Shown: positions 5,480-14,600, counted from the stretch's first letter. The stretch: DNA of 19,125 nucleotides from VFKE01 sp031400955 (GCA_031400955.1 JANNQW010000247.1:1-19125), one strand, 5' to 3'. The notes: generated by a model from the sequence alone, not told the origin. Numbers and translations: made by a program.

Positions 5480-7543
5480 TCACTTCGGGGCAAAGAGCAG
5501 ATGAGGTGTAGCGTCGTCACGTGAATATCTCACTGGCACCGCACGTCCTCCGCGTCCTTCCGGAAGGAGTCGTCCGTCCGCGTCGAACTCGTATTCGCGA
5601 CCATTGGTGACGCGCGTCCAGCCGATCCCGCGCCCCTCAGAGTCATAGTGGTGCAGGTCACGCCAGGCTTTCGGCATCGTGAGTCTCGGGTCCACCCACG
5701 CGGGCTTACTGGAGCGTTCAAGAAACTCTGGAAACAGGGCCAGTGCCAGAACACTCAGGTGGAAGTCGTGCAATACGGCGATGTCACCTCTGGTGAGTTG
5801 GTCTGGCTTGTGCACCAGGACGAAATGTCCGCGTCCATCTCCAGCTAGCACGCGAAAGTCGATGGCCCGCTGCCGGGCGGCGATGAAGTTCGTGGTGTTT
5901 CCAGAGTTTTTCGCGGCGGCGAAGATCGCATCCTGGTTCGCTGTAAACAAATCCTGTTTCTCCGCCAGCTTGACGAAGGCGCTCTCAACGGCTTCGTGAA
6001 GCGTTCTGCCGTCCGGCATGGTGGCATCCACGCGCTGGCGCAGGTTCGCCTCCAGTTCGCTTAGCGCGGCAGCAGCCTGCGGTTTTGTTTTACTGTCAGC
6101 ATTCAGATCGCGCAAGCGCTCCTGTTTCACGGAAAGCTCGTCTGCGGCGCGGAGGAGCATTTTTGCGGCGGCATCAGGCAGAACTTCGCGCAGGAGTTTT
6201 CCTCCAGGCGTGTGGTCGGCAGGCGACATTTTGTGACCCAGATTGAGCCAGCGGAGGTCGTTGGAGGATGGGAGACCGGGATGCGGGTTTCCGGTTTCAT
6301 AATTGATTTCCTCGAGACGTCCATCGTCCCGATACTGGCGCAGTTCATTCGGCAACATGAAAAATGTGATGAAAGCTGGTGCGGACCACGTTAGGCCGTT
6401 GGTGGCGAAGACTCCAATATCCACACGATGCGATGCCAGGCCGGAGGCGGAGATGATTTCCGGATGCCAGGCAACGGAAATTTTTGCCTCCGTGCCGTCA
6501 CCGGATGGCTCAATTCTCACGCGTCGGGCATCTCCCTGCAGCAGGGTCCAGCGAAATTGAAGCGGGTGTCCGCCAAGATTTCCAGTGCGATGCGCGCTCA
6601 CGGTCATCTCGCGCCGGAAGGCGCTGCCACGAAAGATGCGCGCGATCACGCAGGGTGAATCAGCGAGCTTTTCGCTGCCGATCGTTGGGAGCTCAAAAAA
6701 ATCACGTCCGTTCTGTGGCTCGGGCGTTTCGGATTTTACAGCGAGCAACATCAGCGGCGGGATGGCGAACGGAGTGAGGCCGTGAGCGTTGCGGACGAAG
6801 CGATCTTCATCAATGTTCTCGGCTCGAAACACCGGCGGGTGCGCGGCACCGGTGAAGTAATCTTCTTCCTTGCGCACCTGTTTGTTGCTCTGGCGGAAGA
6901 GTGACTGCAGCACGGGCATCAGCATATGAGACGAGATAAGCTGGCGTTGGGTGTCGGGCGGAAGCGCGGCTGCGGCGGCGATGAAAGCGCGCAGGAACGG
7001 CTGATCGGAGCCGGAAGAACCTTGGGAGATGACCACCGAGGGGATATTGGCCGGATAAAGATCGCCCCAGCCCCCGACGCCATTCCATCCTGCCTTGTGA
7101 TCCTGATGCGACGGATAAAAGAAAAGATTGTTGTTTAAATATTGATTGGTGAGGAAATTCATGCCGGCAGAACTGGCCTCGTAAAGACGCGGGATGCTCC
7201 CACCCCTGTCGGCAGGGGCGGCCATGGATGCGTTGCCGATGAGCGCGAGCGGTCGCACCGCCATGGCGGCCCCAGGCGCGGCCCCATGTTTCTTTTCCTC
7301 CTCAGAAGGTTCGTAGACGTGGAGCTGCGGCCATTCAGCGGTGTTGAATAGCGAGTGGCCGCCGTCACGGTTCTCATAGGTCAGCAGGCTGAGTCCCGCA
7401 GCACTGCCTTCGTTGAACCAAAGGTTGAGCAATTGGCCCACCGTGTCGTTGCGCGTAGTGACCTGGGCGGATGCCTGCGTCGCGATGGCGAGAATAACGG
7501 CAGCAATCCGCCTGCGAATTCCGGGACGCGTCACATGCTGCAT
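5480..7543 (-). CDS. Large exported protein of unknown function
   Basis: 687 residues from ATG 7543. The frame is open back to a TTG at 7591, but ATG 7543 puts RPGIRRRIAAVILAIATQ at the N-terminus as a normal signal peptide, with a signal peptidase I site after ASA (24-26). A candidate promoter would start transcription downstream of that TTG. I do not recognise the family. Visible traits: an N-terminal region rich in Gly and Asn, a middle part with alternating beta pattern (FRREMTVSAHRTGN... QFRWTLLQGDARRVRIEP) that looks immunoglobulin- or PKD-like, a charged helical stretch (AADELSVKQERLRDLNADSK), and a C-terminus with YDSEGRG and FDADGRLLPEGRG, reminiscent of YD/RHS-type beta hairpins. 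There is no membrane anchor after the signal. Likely periplasmic or secreted. It is monocistronic or followed by infA after 86 bases, and divergent from the lipid kinase gene. Confidence 0.72.
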   Translation of the reverse strand: MQHVTRPGIRRRIAAVILAIATQASAQVTTRNDTVGQLLNLWFNEGSAAGLSLLTYENRDGGHSLFNTAEWPQLHVYEPSEEEKKHGAAPGAAMAVRPLALIGNASMAAPADRGGSIPRLYEASSAGMNFLTNQYLNNNLFFYPSHQDHKAGWNGVGGWGDLYPANIPSVVISQGSSGSDQPFLRAFIAAAAALPPDTQRQLISSHMLMPVLQSLFRQSNKQVRKEEDYFTGAAHPPVFRAENIDEDRFVRNAHGLTPFAIPPLMLLAVKSETPEPQNGRDFFELPTIGSEKLADSPCVIARIFRGSAFRREMTVSAHRTGNLGGHPLQFRWTLLQGDARRVRIEPSGDGTEAKISVAWHPEIISASGLASHRVDIGVFATNGLTWSAPAFITFFMLPNELRQYRDDGRLEEINYETGNPHPGLPSSNDLRWLNLGHKMSPADHTPGGKLLREVLPDAAAKMLLRAADELSVKQERLRDLNADSKTKPQAAAALSELEANLRQRVDATMPDGRTLHEAVESAFVKLAEKQDLFTANQDAIFAAAKNSGNTTNFIAARQRAIDFRVLAGDGRGHFVLVHKPDQLTRGDIAVLHDFHLSVLALALFPEFLERSSKPAWVDPRLTMPKAWRDLHHYDSEGRGIGWTRVTNGREYEFDADGRLLPEGRGGRAVPVRYSRDDATPHLLFAPK

Positions 7544-7590
7544 GGGGTGGACGACGTTCCTCCATGGTGCCGTGCTGTCAATGCGCAGCA

Positions 7591-7621
7591 ATTTTACTTG
7601 CCCTTAAGGAAGCACCGTCAA
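7591..7621 (-). promoter_or_regulatory. Candidate promoter for the large exported protein
   Basis: On the minus strand TTGACG (7616-7621) and TAAAAT (7591-7596) each match five of six consensus bases, but the spacer is 19 bases, longer than the preferred 17. Transcription would begin near 7584, giving a leader of about 40 bases before ATG 7543. A GGAGG lies in that leader, 15 bases before the ATG, too far for a standard ribosome binding site. The 91-base divergent gap must also hold the kinase promoter, which I could not identify. Confidence 0.35.
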
Positions 7622-7634
7622 ACATGCCTGCTCA

Positions 7635-8513
7635 ATGTCCGTGCCCGTCATCCTCAACCCAGCAGCCCGCAGCACCAGGGCCTCGATTCTTACGGAAAGA
7701 ATCCGTGCCCTGCAGCCCGCGTCAGAGTTGCATTTCTCTCAATGTCCCGGCGATACGCAGCGGCTTGCATTCGAACTTGCCGCGCAGGGACACAGAATCA
7801 TCGTGGCGGCCGGCGGTGACGGCACGGTGAACGAGGCCGTGAACGGGATCGTTCAGCACAACCTCACCATTGCCGATATCGCAGATCATGCCGCGCTCGG
7901 CGTGCTGCCCGCGGGGACGATGAATGTCTTCGCTCACGAACTGGGACTGCCGGGTCTGCTGGAAGAATGCTGGGAGCGCATCACGCGCCGTCAGTTACGC
8001 GAAGTGGACTTGTGGCAGGCAAACGGACATTTCTTCGTGCAACTTGCGGGCGTGGGGCTGGATGCGGAAATTGTGCATCAAACGTCATGGGAGATGAAGA
8101 AAAAGTTCGGCCCGTTGAGCTACATCATGACCGGCCTTCAGATGCTGGGGAAACAGCCGCCCCGGCTCAGCGTCATCATTGACGGGCGGCCGCCCTTGCA
8201 TGGCTCGTTGGTGTTGATCGGGAATGGCCGGCACTACGGCGGACCGGTGCCGGTTTTCCGTAACGCAAAGAATGACGACGGCCTGCTCGATCTCATCATC
8301 TTCCACCGGCAACATGCCATCGAGGTCTTGCAATTTATCACCGCGCTCACTTTCACGGGATACGAACAGTGTGACGATCTCGATTATCTCCAGGCGCGCG
8401 AGTTTCGCGTGGACTGCGATCCGGAGTCGGCGTTTCAACTCGACGGCGAGTTTGCCGGCCATGCCTCGGTGAATTTCAAGCCGGCGCCGTTCCGACTGAA
8501 GGTGGCGTGGTGA
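7635..8513 (+). CDS. Diacylglycerol kinase-family lipid kinase (YegS/BmrU/DgkB-like)
   Basis: 292 residues, typical of the family. The N-terminal DAGK catalytic domain shows VILNPAAR, the nucleotide-binding GGDGTVNEAVNG (60-71) and LGVLPAGTMNVFA (88-100). The second beta-sandwich domain follows with AGVGLDAEIV, the GNGRHYGG motif and DDGLLDLIIF, ending in the QLDGE segment that closes the family fold. Members phosphorylate diacylglycerol, sphingoid bases or related lipids using ATP at the inner membrane. The exact lipid cannot be told, so DgkB-like recycling of diacylglycerol is only a default guess. ATG 7635 is followed directly by the conserved core; no Shine-Dalgarno is seen. It converges with the DUF58 gene across 113 bases (8514-8626), where I see no strong terminator. 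Confidence 0.88.
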   Translation: MSVPVILNPAARSTRASILTERIRALQPASELHFSQCPGDTQRLAFELAAQGHRIIVAAGGDGTVNEAVNGIVQHNLTIADIADHAALGVLPAGTMNVFAHELGLPGLLEECWERITRRQLREVDLWQANGHFFVQLAGVGLDAEIVHQTSWEMKKKFGPLSYIMTGLQMLGKQPPRLSVIIDGRPPLHGSLVLIGNGRHYGGPVPVFRNAKNDDGLLDLIIFHRQHAIEVLQFITALTFTGYEQCDDLDYLQAREFRVDCDPESAFQLDGEFAGHASVNFKPAPFRLKVAW

Positions 8514-8626
8514 CGCAGCGAAGGAGTTACCCTAAAATGGAAAATGGGTGAATGAAAGCCCCGCCGTAACCGATTCTTGTATAATCTTGTTAAGCCTGTC
8601 CAAAACCCGTCACTGCGTTTTCAGGG

Positions 8627-9481
8627 TTACAACTCAATCGCGCCTGCTCCCGCCGCTTCGGTGCGCAATGCGGGGATGAATTCATGGTCGCACGGAACGC
8701 GTGCAAAAGCGATGCCGTGCCGTGCGCATTGCTCGCGCCACATCGCAAAATGATTCTCATAGGCGCGCAGGTAACGGTCGAGCACATCGCGCTCCACCCG
8801 GCGCTTCTCGCGCGTCTGCACTTCGGCATCTTCAAACTCAATATTTCCCTGCCAGTCCGGACGCGCCTCTTCACGGCTGAATGGCGCGAGCAGGACGGCG
8901 CGTCCCCGGCTCGCGGACAAAATGGCGGTGGTCTGTTCCGGCGGCGACTCGCTCAGCAGATCGCTCACCAGCACGCGCAACGATCCGGCGCGCAGGGGCA
9001 CACGTCGCAGCAGTGCGTGAAAATCCGGCTTGCCCGGCGGCGGATTCTCCGGCCAGTCGTAGGCCAGTGCGCGGTCGATGGGAGTTTCCTCCGCATTGAC
9101 ACCCAGCGTGTGCAGTTTGAGCGAGGCGCCGAGTCGCAGTGCGCTTTCGAGGCAGAAGTAGAGCAGCTCCCAGGTGCGGACAGTTTTTTTCTTGTCGAGG
9201 AACATGGAGCCGCTGGTGTCGAAGATGAGATCCACCCGTGGCGTCACTTCCTGCCGGTAGAGCTTCATGGTATATTGACCGCTGCGGGCGTAGGCCTGCC
9301 AGTTGATGTGGCGCGGATCATCGCCGGGCATGTATTGGCGCTGATCTTGAAAATCAATCGAGCTGCCCGTTCCCTGTCCCATCACGTTGCCGGTCACGCC
9401 CGTCCACCGGCCTGCGCGCAAGGGCAGGCGCGCCACTGAGGCGGCCGCTTTCATTCGCTGATGGATGACGGCCAGGTTCAT
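8627..9481 (-). CDS. DUF58 / von Willebrand factor A-like protein
   Basis: 284 residues; last gene of the MoxR operon, 10 bases after the permease stop. The DUF58 signature is clear: GSSIDFQDQRQYMPGDDPRHINW (39-61) followed by ARSGQYTMKLYRQE. The vWA metal-binding motif DTSGSM lies at 88-93, and LRVLVSDLLSE continues the alpha/beta fold. DUF58 proteins are encoded with MoxR AAA+ ATPases and are thought to be assembly or activation partners whose vWA domain binds a target through a divalent metal. There are no transmembrane segments, so it is probably cytoplasmic and membrane-associated through partners. Its position at the end of an operon with ABC-2 permeases suggests it works on, or with, that transporter, which is inference. 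Confidence 0.9.
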   Translation of the reverse strand: MNLAVIHQRMKAAASVARLPLRAGRWTGVTGNVMGQGTGSSIDFQDQRQYMPGDDPRHINWQAYARSGQYTMKLYRQEVTPRVDLIFDTSGSMFLDKKKTVRTWELLYFCLESALRLGASLKLHTLGVNAEETPIDRALAYDWPENPPPGKPDFHALLRRVPLRAGSLRVLVSDLLSESPPEQTTAILSASRGRAVLLAPFSREEARPDWQGNIEFEDAEVQTREKRRVERDVLDRYLRAYENHFAMWREQCARHGIAFARVPCDHEFIPALRTEAAGAGAIEL

Positions 9482-9491
9482 GAAATCGAGT

Positions 9492-11000
9492 TTACTTTAC
9501 AACGTTGGGCGTATCTTCCAATGCGACACGCTCCAGTCGCGAGATGACTCGGAACTCACGGAAAATATAGATGGCCATGAAGGCCAGCATGGCCAGGCCG
9601 CAGCCGGTTGTGACCTTGATCAAAAACTCATACACGAGTGGATCGTTACCATGTGAGACGATGGCCATGAGTGATGCGCTTGGGAACGGAGCGAGCCAGT
9701 AAAGCGCGCCCGGATTTTTTCCTAGCGGCGACTCCGCCGCGATGCTTGCCGCAGCTAAGAGCAGCCCGAAAACTAGCTGGATGAGCACATACAGCCAGAA
9801 GCGCTGCTTCACACGCGGGAAAATGAGCATCAATGGAAGTGGCGAGATCAAGGCGAAAAAATAAATCGGCCAGAGCATGCGAGGGTCGAGATTATCTTGT
9901 GGCTGCGGGATAGGCCGGTAGGGCACAAATTCGAAAGCCAGGGTGATGAGCCCGAGCACCAGCGCCAGAAATGGAATTGCCGTAGCCCAGCCTGGATAGA
10001 GGATGCGGCCAACGCATCGCGCCAGAAAACCGCGTCGGGCGAACGGTGCATAGATCGCAGGTAGCGCCACGGTTCTTTCCGAGAGCGCCCCCACCACCAC
10101 CCATCCGATCAGCGGGGTGAAGAATCCCATTAGAGGTGCGAGCCAATTAATCCCGCCGAGCCATGCGGCAAGAGGAAGAATGATGACCAGCAGCAGCGCC
10201 AAGGCGCGCTTGCGTGCCGGGTGATTCTCGGAGAGCGGTGCAAACATTGATGCAGCAAATTCCAGCAGCATGAAAACATAGAGCGCTGTCATGCAGGGAA
10301 ACAGCCACCAGCCCGGCCCGTCGTAGGAAGATGAGGAGGAAAATATAAAGCTGCGAGTGCTTCCGCCGAATGCTCTCATCATGAAAAACATGCTTCCTCC
10401 CATTGACATCATGGGCAGCGCGCCGACCAGCACGATGATTCGCACCGCCAGTGGTGTGGCTGATAATGTTACCGCACCGGCCGTCAGCACCATCGATGCC
10501 ATCAGCATATACGCGATGATGACGAGGTCGTTCAGCACATCCACGCCGCCAAAGTAATAACGCAGCACCGCATACGGCAGCAGCGCCGCCACCAGTAGCA
10601 GAGTCTGGGCGACCAGCGCGAACCATTTGCCAAACGCAATACGGAACGCCGTCATCCGCGTGAGCTGCACGAGGTCAAACGTATTCTCTCGTGATTCATC
10701 GCTCAACGCGCGGAGCCCGCGCGCAGGCATCAGCAGCAGCAGCGGTAGCCACAGCATCGCCCAGAAAAATGAGTCAAATTCGCCGCCACTGCCGGTTCCA
10801 GATCCCGCCTGATCCAGCAACCGGAGACCCATGGTGACGATCATCACCACCTGCATCACGATGAATGATCCGGTAAACACCCGCGACTTCAGACCCTGCC
10901 GCAATTCCTTGACCAGGATCGGGCTGAGCCAGTCGGCGAAGTCAGTGCCGTTGGGGATTCCGGCGGAGCCAATGGGGATGGTGGTGGCAGAATTCATCAT
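9492..11000 (-). CDS. ABC-2-type transporter permease, long paralogue
   Basis: 502 residues from the tandem ATG at 11000 (or 10997). The frame is open upstream to 11330 but that part overlaps the preceding gene and was excluded. The N-terminal block DFADWLSPILVKELRQGLKSRVF (20-42) is shared almost word for word with the gene upstream, and is a motif of ABC-2 permeases. I count roughly twelve hydrophobic segments, beginning with FTGSFIVMQVVMIVTMGL and ending with GLAMLAFMAIYIF near the C-terminus. This is about twice the six segments of a standard half-permease, so it may be a duplicated or extended permease. It should form the membrane channel driven by the ATPase encoded two genes upstream. 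The start is 10 bases after the previous stop. Confidence 0.85.
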   Translation of the reverse strand: MMNSATTIPIGSAGIPNGTDFADWLSPILVKELRQGLKSRVFTGSFIVMQVVMIVTMGLRLLDQAGSGTGSGGEFDSFFWAMLWLPLLLLMPARGLRALSDESRENTFDLVQLTRMTAFRIAFGKWFALVAQTLLLVAALLPYAVLRYYFGGVDVLNDLVIIAYMLMASMVLTAGAVTLSATPLAVRIIVLVGALPMMSMGGSMFFMMRAFGGSTRSFIFSSSSSYDGPGWWLFPCMTALYVFMLLEFAASMFAPLSENHPARKRALALLLVIILPLAAWLGGINWLAPLMGFFTPLIGWVVVGALSERTVALPAIYAPFARRGFLARCVGRILYPGWATAIPFLALVLGLITLAFEFVPYRPIPQPQDNLDPRMLWPIYFFALISPLPLMLIFPRVKQRFWLYVLIQLVFGLLLAAASIAAESPLGKNPGALYWLAPFPSASLMAIVSHGNDPLVYEFLIKVTTGCGLAMLAFMAIYIFREFRVISRLERVALEDTPNVVK

Positions 11001-11010
11001 GTTGAACGGT

Positions 11011-11760
11011 TTAGTCAGAAAGGTGGCTATAGCGCATCTGGGTGTCGAACCCGCTGATCGCGAGCGTGAGAAAAAACATGGTCGCACCGAACCAGACGAC
11101 GCTCCAGACGATGAGCGCGACAGCGATCCCGCTGCCATCGACATGTCCGAATAGAAGCAGGCCTGGCGGGACCAGCGTGATCCAGAGCGGAATGAGCAGC
11201 ACCGCGATCCAAATGCACCGCGCCCAAACCCGCACAGTGGAGAGACAAAGACAGAGTGCCGACAGCATCGCCGATTCCGACCAGGCCCAGAGCAGCGCCA
11301 GCGCCTGCGAGAGCACGTCCGCGCCACCAACGTAAAATCGGAGAAAATGATAAGGCGCGAGCGACACCAGTAGCACCGTGCTCAGCAGCAGTTGGGTTTT
11401 CCATTTTCCGAAGATCACCGCGCTGGCATCAAAGTTAGCCAGCCGCAGCAGGTCAGTTGCGCTGGCGCGCACTTCGTCCTCCGTCGCCGTCAGCGCGCGC
11501 ATGGGCAGCAGGATGCAGACGAACAAAACTTCAGCCGCCCCTTGCATGGCCATCCAGTCTTCACTCCTCGTCTGCTCCCCGCTGAAGCCGATGGACAGCG
11601 TCTCAAAACCAATGGTGATGGCGACGAAAACATGCACCAGCAGAAAAGCGGACACGAACACCCGGTTGCGTAATCCCTGCCGCAGCTCTTTCACTAGCAG
11701 AGGGTTCAGCCAGTCGGAGAAATCGGGGGCGGCTGGGAATGCTGAAGCGGAGGATATCAT
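11011..11760 (-). CDS. ABC-2-type transporter permease, short paralogue
   Basis: 249 residues with about six hydrophobic segments: VFVSAFLLVHVFVAITIGF, EVLFVCILLPMRAL, LLLSTVLLVSLAPYHFL, a segment around LSALCLCL, WIAVLLIPLWITLVPPGLLLF and a last one around VVWFGATMFFLTLAISGF. Residues 13-35 (DFSDWLNPLLVKELRQGLRNRVF) match the start of the downstream 502-residue permease, and FLRFYVGGADVL parallels its LRYYFGGVDVL, so the two are paralogues by tandem duplication and the short one corresponds to the N-terminal half. The start lies 4 bases after the ATPase stop, indicating tight coupling. The gene looks complete rather than truncated: it ends in a normal polar tail (DTQMRYSHLSD) past the last segment. 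Probably pairs with the long paralogue as a heteromeric exporter. Confidence 0.83.
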   Translation of the reverse strand: MISSASAFPAAPDFSDWLNPLLVKELRQGLRNRVFVSAFLLVHVFVAITIGFETLSIGFSGEQTRSEDWMAMQGAAEVLFVCILLPMRALTATEDEVRASATDLLRLANFDASAVIFGKWKTQLLLSTVLLVSLAPYHFLRFYVGGADVLSQALALLWAWSESAMLSALCLCLSTVRVWARCIWIAVLLIPLWITLVPPGLLLFGHVDGSGIAVALIVWSVVWFGATMFFLTLAISGFDTQMRYSHLSD

Positions 11761-11764
11761 TTGT

Positions 11765-12754
11765 TCACTGAATCTTCTTGATCATATCGACAAACGCATC
11801 TTCCAGCTTCCTCTCCTCACGGTGGAACTCGATCACTTGAACACCATCGAGAATCATCTTGCGCAGGCCGGCGGCGAGTTCGGCGGAGTCTGATGCGGCC
11901 AGGGCTAGGCGCGCGCCGTCGCGCTTTTGTTCCAACAGTTTCCAGCCAGGGTTCATCGCGGCCCACAGCGCGGGCGCTTGCGGATCACCGGCGACGGCGA
12001 CATCAACCACGATCTGCGCTTTGCCATCGACACCGTTGCCATCACCGCGCCGGAGTTGCTCCGCGCCACCGTGGTAGACGATTTTCCCGGCATCGATAAA
12101 CAGCAGCGTGTCGCACATCTCGCCGAGTTCGCTGAGGATATGACTGCTGATGAACAGCGTCTTGCCGCGCTGGGCGAGGATGCGCACAAGATTTTTAAAC
12201 TCCATGCGCGCCTTGGGATCGAGGCCCGCGGCGGGCTCATCGAGGATCATGAACTCCGGATCGGGCAGCAGCATCCGGCCGAAGCAGAGTCGCTGGCCCA
12301 TGCCTTTACTCAGCTTGTTCATGGGCCGCTCAGCCAGCGGTGTCAGATCGGCGAAGTCCATCACATCGCTGACTCGCTCTGCGCGTTCCTTCGCTTTGAA
12401 CCCATAAGCGCGGGCGAAGAAATCGAGATACTCGAACACCGTCATATAGGAGTAAGTCCCGAAGCTGTCTGGCATCCAGCCGATGAGCCGCCGCACGCGC
12501 TCAGGATGCTGCATGACGTCCTCGCCTCCGACGAGCACCGAGCCGCTGCTGGGCGAATCAAGAGTGGCCATGATGCGCATGGTGGTGGTCTTGCCCGCGC
12601 CATTCGCGCCGATGAAACCGACGACCTGCCCGCGATGAATCTCAAAGCTCAAGTCCTGCACGGCATGAACTTTGTCGAACGCGCGGTGCAGTCCCCGCAC
12701 TTCGACAAGTTTTTCCGGGAGCGGCGGTGGAGTTTTTATTTCGGTTTCGCTCAT
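11765..12754 (-). CDS. ABC transporter ATP-binding protein
   Basis: 329 residues. The frame extends to a TTG at 12763, but ATG 12754 (MSETEIKTPPP), five bases after the previous stop, is preferred. Walker A is GANGAGKT (49-56), the signature is the variant LSKGMG (148-153) in place of LSGGQ, Walker B is FMILDEP (168-174) and the H-loop is SSH (203-205). The LSKGM form is common in the CcmA/GldA-like ATPases that energise ABC-2 exporters. About 100 extra C-terminal residues follow the ATPase core (VDVAVAGDPQAPALWAAMNP... HREERKLEDAFVDMIKK), the usual regulatory tail of this class. It is followed 4 bases later by two permease genes, so the three form one transporter. It acts at the cytoplasmic face of the inner membrane. 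Confidence 0.93.
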   Translation of the reverse strand: MSETEIKTPPPLPEKLVEVRGLHRAFDKVHAVQDLSFEIHRGQVVGFIGANGAGKTTTMRIMATLDSPSSGSVLVGGEDVMQHPERVRRLIGWMPDSFGTYSYMTVFEYLDFFARAYGFKAKERAERVSDVMDFADLTPLAERPMNKLSKGMGQRLCFGRMLLPDPEFMILDEPAAGLDPKARMEFKNLVRILAQRGKTLFISSHILSELGEMCDTLLFIDAGKIVYHGGAEQLRRGDGNGVDGKAQIVVDVAVAGDPQAPALWAAMNPGWKLLEQKRDGARLALAASDSAELAAGLRKMILDGVQVIEFHREERKLEDAFVDMIKKIQ

Positions 12755-12759
12755 GGCAT

Positions 12760-14586
12760 TCAATGTTTCACATACGGCCCGGCAAAGATGACCCGTTCGT
12801 TATTCCAGCGAATGGAGCCGAGTGTCTTGACGGCGAACTTTGATGCCTCGGCGCTTTCGGCATAGGCGTGGCCGGGCAGCCTGTTGATGGCGCCGAGCAT
12901 GGCGCTGGTAGCGGGACCCATTTCCTTGAGTGCGGATGATTGAATCCAGTTGGCGAATTCGTCTTGGGTGCAAGATTTCATGATTTTCTTTTCACCGGTT
13001 CCGATTTGTTCGGCGCGCCAGTAGCGGCTTTTGTCGTCAATGATGAAGACGTTAGCCAATGTGGCACCGAGGCTGGAGACGATAGAGGGCGGATCGTTGT
13101 CGCCGCTGCCTGGAAAAACCTCGATGTGCCCGCGCGAGGGGCGGACGGCACTGATGACCTGCGCCTGCACCGCGCGGTTGTTGAACCAGTCGCCGCTGCG
13201 CGTGAGTTGGTCGCTTTCACGAAACTGGCGGGCCATTTCGCCTCTGGGATTGTAGCCGCTGCTGGATGAAGCGTCGAGTGACACTTGCTGCATCCACGAC
13301 GGCTCCTCGATCGCAAATGACCGGCCCAGCAGCACGCCTGTGCGGCTGATCTGCTCCTGCACCAGGGCGACCTTGTTCTGCTCCGGCAGCATTAAGGCCA
13401 GCACGCGCCGCGCACCGCTGCCACCCATTCCGTCCTGCAAAATCATCAGCGCGACAAGCGATGCGCTGCCGGCGAGCGAGATTAACGGCGTGGTCCAGAA
13501 TAGACGCTGACGGCGTTTGGCACCCGCGAGCCAGTAGAGGTTCACCGGACCCACGAGGACGCCGAACACCACAATGAAGCCGAAAATCAGCAGCGCCCGA
13601 AGCGATGGTGCGGCGACGGCATCACGCAGCTTCCACTTGGCGCCGCCGTAATTTGAAAGCTGTTTTGTCAGTGGATCACCCGTCGAGCTCATGCTGGTGG
13701 CGAGCTTGAATGCATATTCTAAGGGAAAAGTTTTTCCATCCCACATCTGCGTCAAGATTCTTCCCGCGCCGACTCGTCGCGCACCATTCGCGTCCGGCGA
13801 AGGCACCTTGAGTCCGGAGAGCCTGGCGTCGCTCAGATCATCGCCGAACAAAATGATGACTCCGCCCAGAGCGACCCATTCCAGCATGGCGGCCTTCGCG
13901 CTTCCGCCCATCGCGCTCCATTCTCCGTCGGTCATCCAGAGCTGCGACAAGCCGCTGTATCCGCGCCAGTCGTCCGGTGCTTTGGCCATATCCACCTGCG
14001 TGGCGTCGAACCCGATGCCGCTGCTGCTGCCGCCGGCGGCTGGGAGTTTGGCGAACTTGTCGCTCAGCGCGCTCCAGCCCTTGAGCGAAAGCTGTGAGCT
14101 CATCGCGAGAAATGGCGTGGTGGACGAGTGCGAGGCGCCCGAGAGAGTGTCCGGCTGCTGGAGCTGTCCGGCAGATCCGAGCGCACCGTAGCCGGTTACG
14201 GTGAAATTCATCATCCGGTAGTAGCTCGAACCTGAATCACGCAAACCGGTCGACGCGCTGAAGGGGACTTCAGCGGTGCGACCGGCGGGCACGCTGACGC
14301 TGAACGACGTGGTCGTTCCGCCATTGTAACCGTCTGTCGCAGTAACCGTCCAATCGTGCGCCGTGTTGCTGCCATTGGTGATCTTCAGAGTGAATGACGC
14401 CATGCCGCCGGGAGGACAGGCGTCGAGCCAGCTGGCAATTTCAATCTTCACGCCGCTGGCGGAATCAGTGGGGAAAGGGAGATTTTTTCCCGCAGCCTGA
14501 AGTGATGAAGTGAGGCTTCCCGCCAGAAAGATGCATCCAAGAAAAATTCGCCGCATAAATTGTGTGCTGGGAGTATTACCTGTCAC
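12760..14586 (-). CDS. Exported membrane protein of the MoxR/ABC operon (BatA/GldG-like context), function unknown
   Basis: 608 residues from GTG 14586, chosen because AGGA lies 5 bases before it; ATG 14556 (residue 11, MRRIFLGCIFLAG) is the alternative. Either way a signal peptide precedes AAGKN. Residues about 45-130 look like a beta-rich extracytoplasmic domain (FTLKITNGSNTAHDWTVTATDG... SVSVPAGRTAEVPF). The segment WVALGGVIILFGDD (237-250) resembles the amidotransferase-like/DUF4350-type fold found beside MoxR genes. Two transmembrane segments at about 329-353 and 362-383 surround GPVNLYWLAGAKRRQ, a motif recurring in uncharacterised membrane proteins of such operons. The last 200 residues are again extracytoplasmic or cytoplasmic. 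It starts 14 bases after moxR and ends 5 bases before the ATPase ATG. It may bridge the MoxR-DUF58 and ABC parts; this is inference. Confidence 0.78.
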   Translation of the reverse strand: MTGNTPSTQFMRRIFLGCIFLAGSLTSSLQAAGKNLPFPTDSASGVKIEIASWLDACPPGGMASFTLKITNGSNTAHDWTVTATDGYNGGTTTSFSVSVPAGRTAEVPFSASTGLRDSGSSYYRMMNFTVTGYGALGSAGQLQQPDTLSGASHSSTTPFLAMSSQLSLKGWSALSDKFAKLPAAGGSSSGIGFDATQVDMAKAPDDWRGYSGLSQLWMTDGEWSAMGGSAKAAMLEWVALGGVIILFGDDLSDARLSGLKVPSPDANGARRVGAGRILTQMWDGKTFPLEYAFKLATSMSSTGDPLTKQLSNYGGAKWKLRDAVAAPSLRALLIFGFIVVFGVLVGPVNLYWLAGAKRRQRLFWTTPLISLAGSASLVALMILQDGMGGSGARRVLALMLPEQNKVALVQEQISRTGVLLGRSFAIEEPSWMQQVSLDASSSSGYNPRGEMARQFRESDQLTRSGDWFNNRAVQAQVISAVRPSRGHIEVFPGSGDNDPPSIVSSLGATLANVFIIDDKSRYWRAEQIGTGEKKIMKSCTQDEFANWIQSSALKEMGPATSAMLGAINRLPGHAYAESAEASKFAVKTLGSIRWNNERVIFAGPYVKH

Positions 14587-14600
14587 TAAGTTCCTGTCGC

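Noticed and set aside
8514..8626. Promoter or small gene in the convergent gap after the lipid kinase
   Set aside because: A TATAAT-like hexamer is present near 8580 but no -35 at proper spacing and no open frame or stable hairpin.
11927..12865. 312-residue plus-strand open frame
   Set aside because: Antisense to the ABC ATPase, whose Walker A, signature and Walker B are all present on the other strand.
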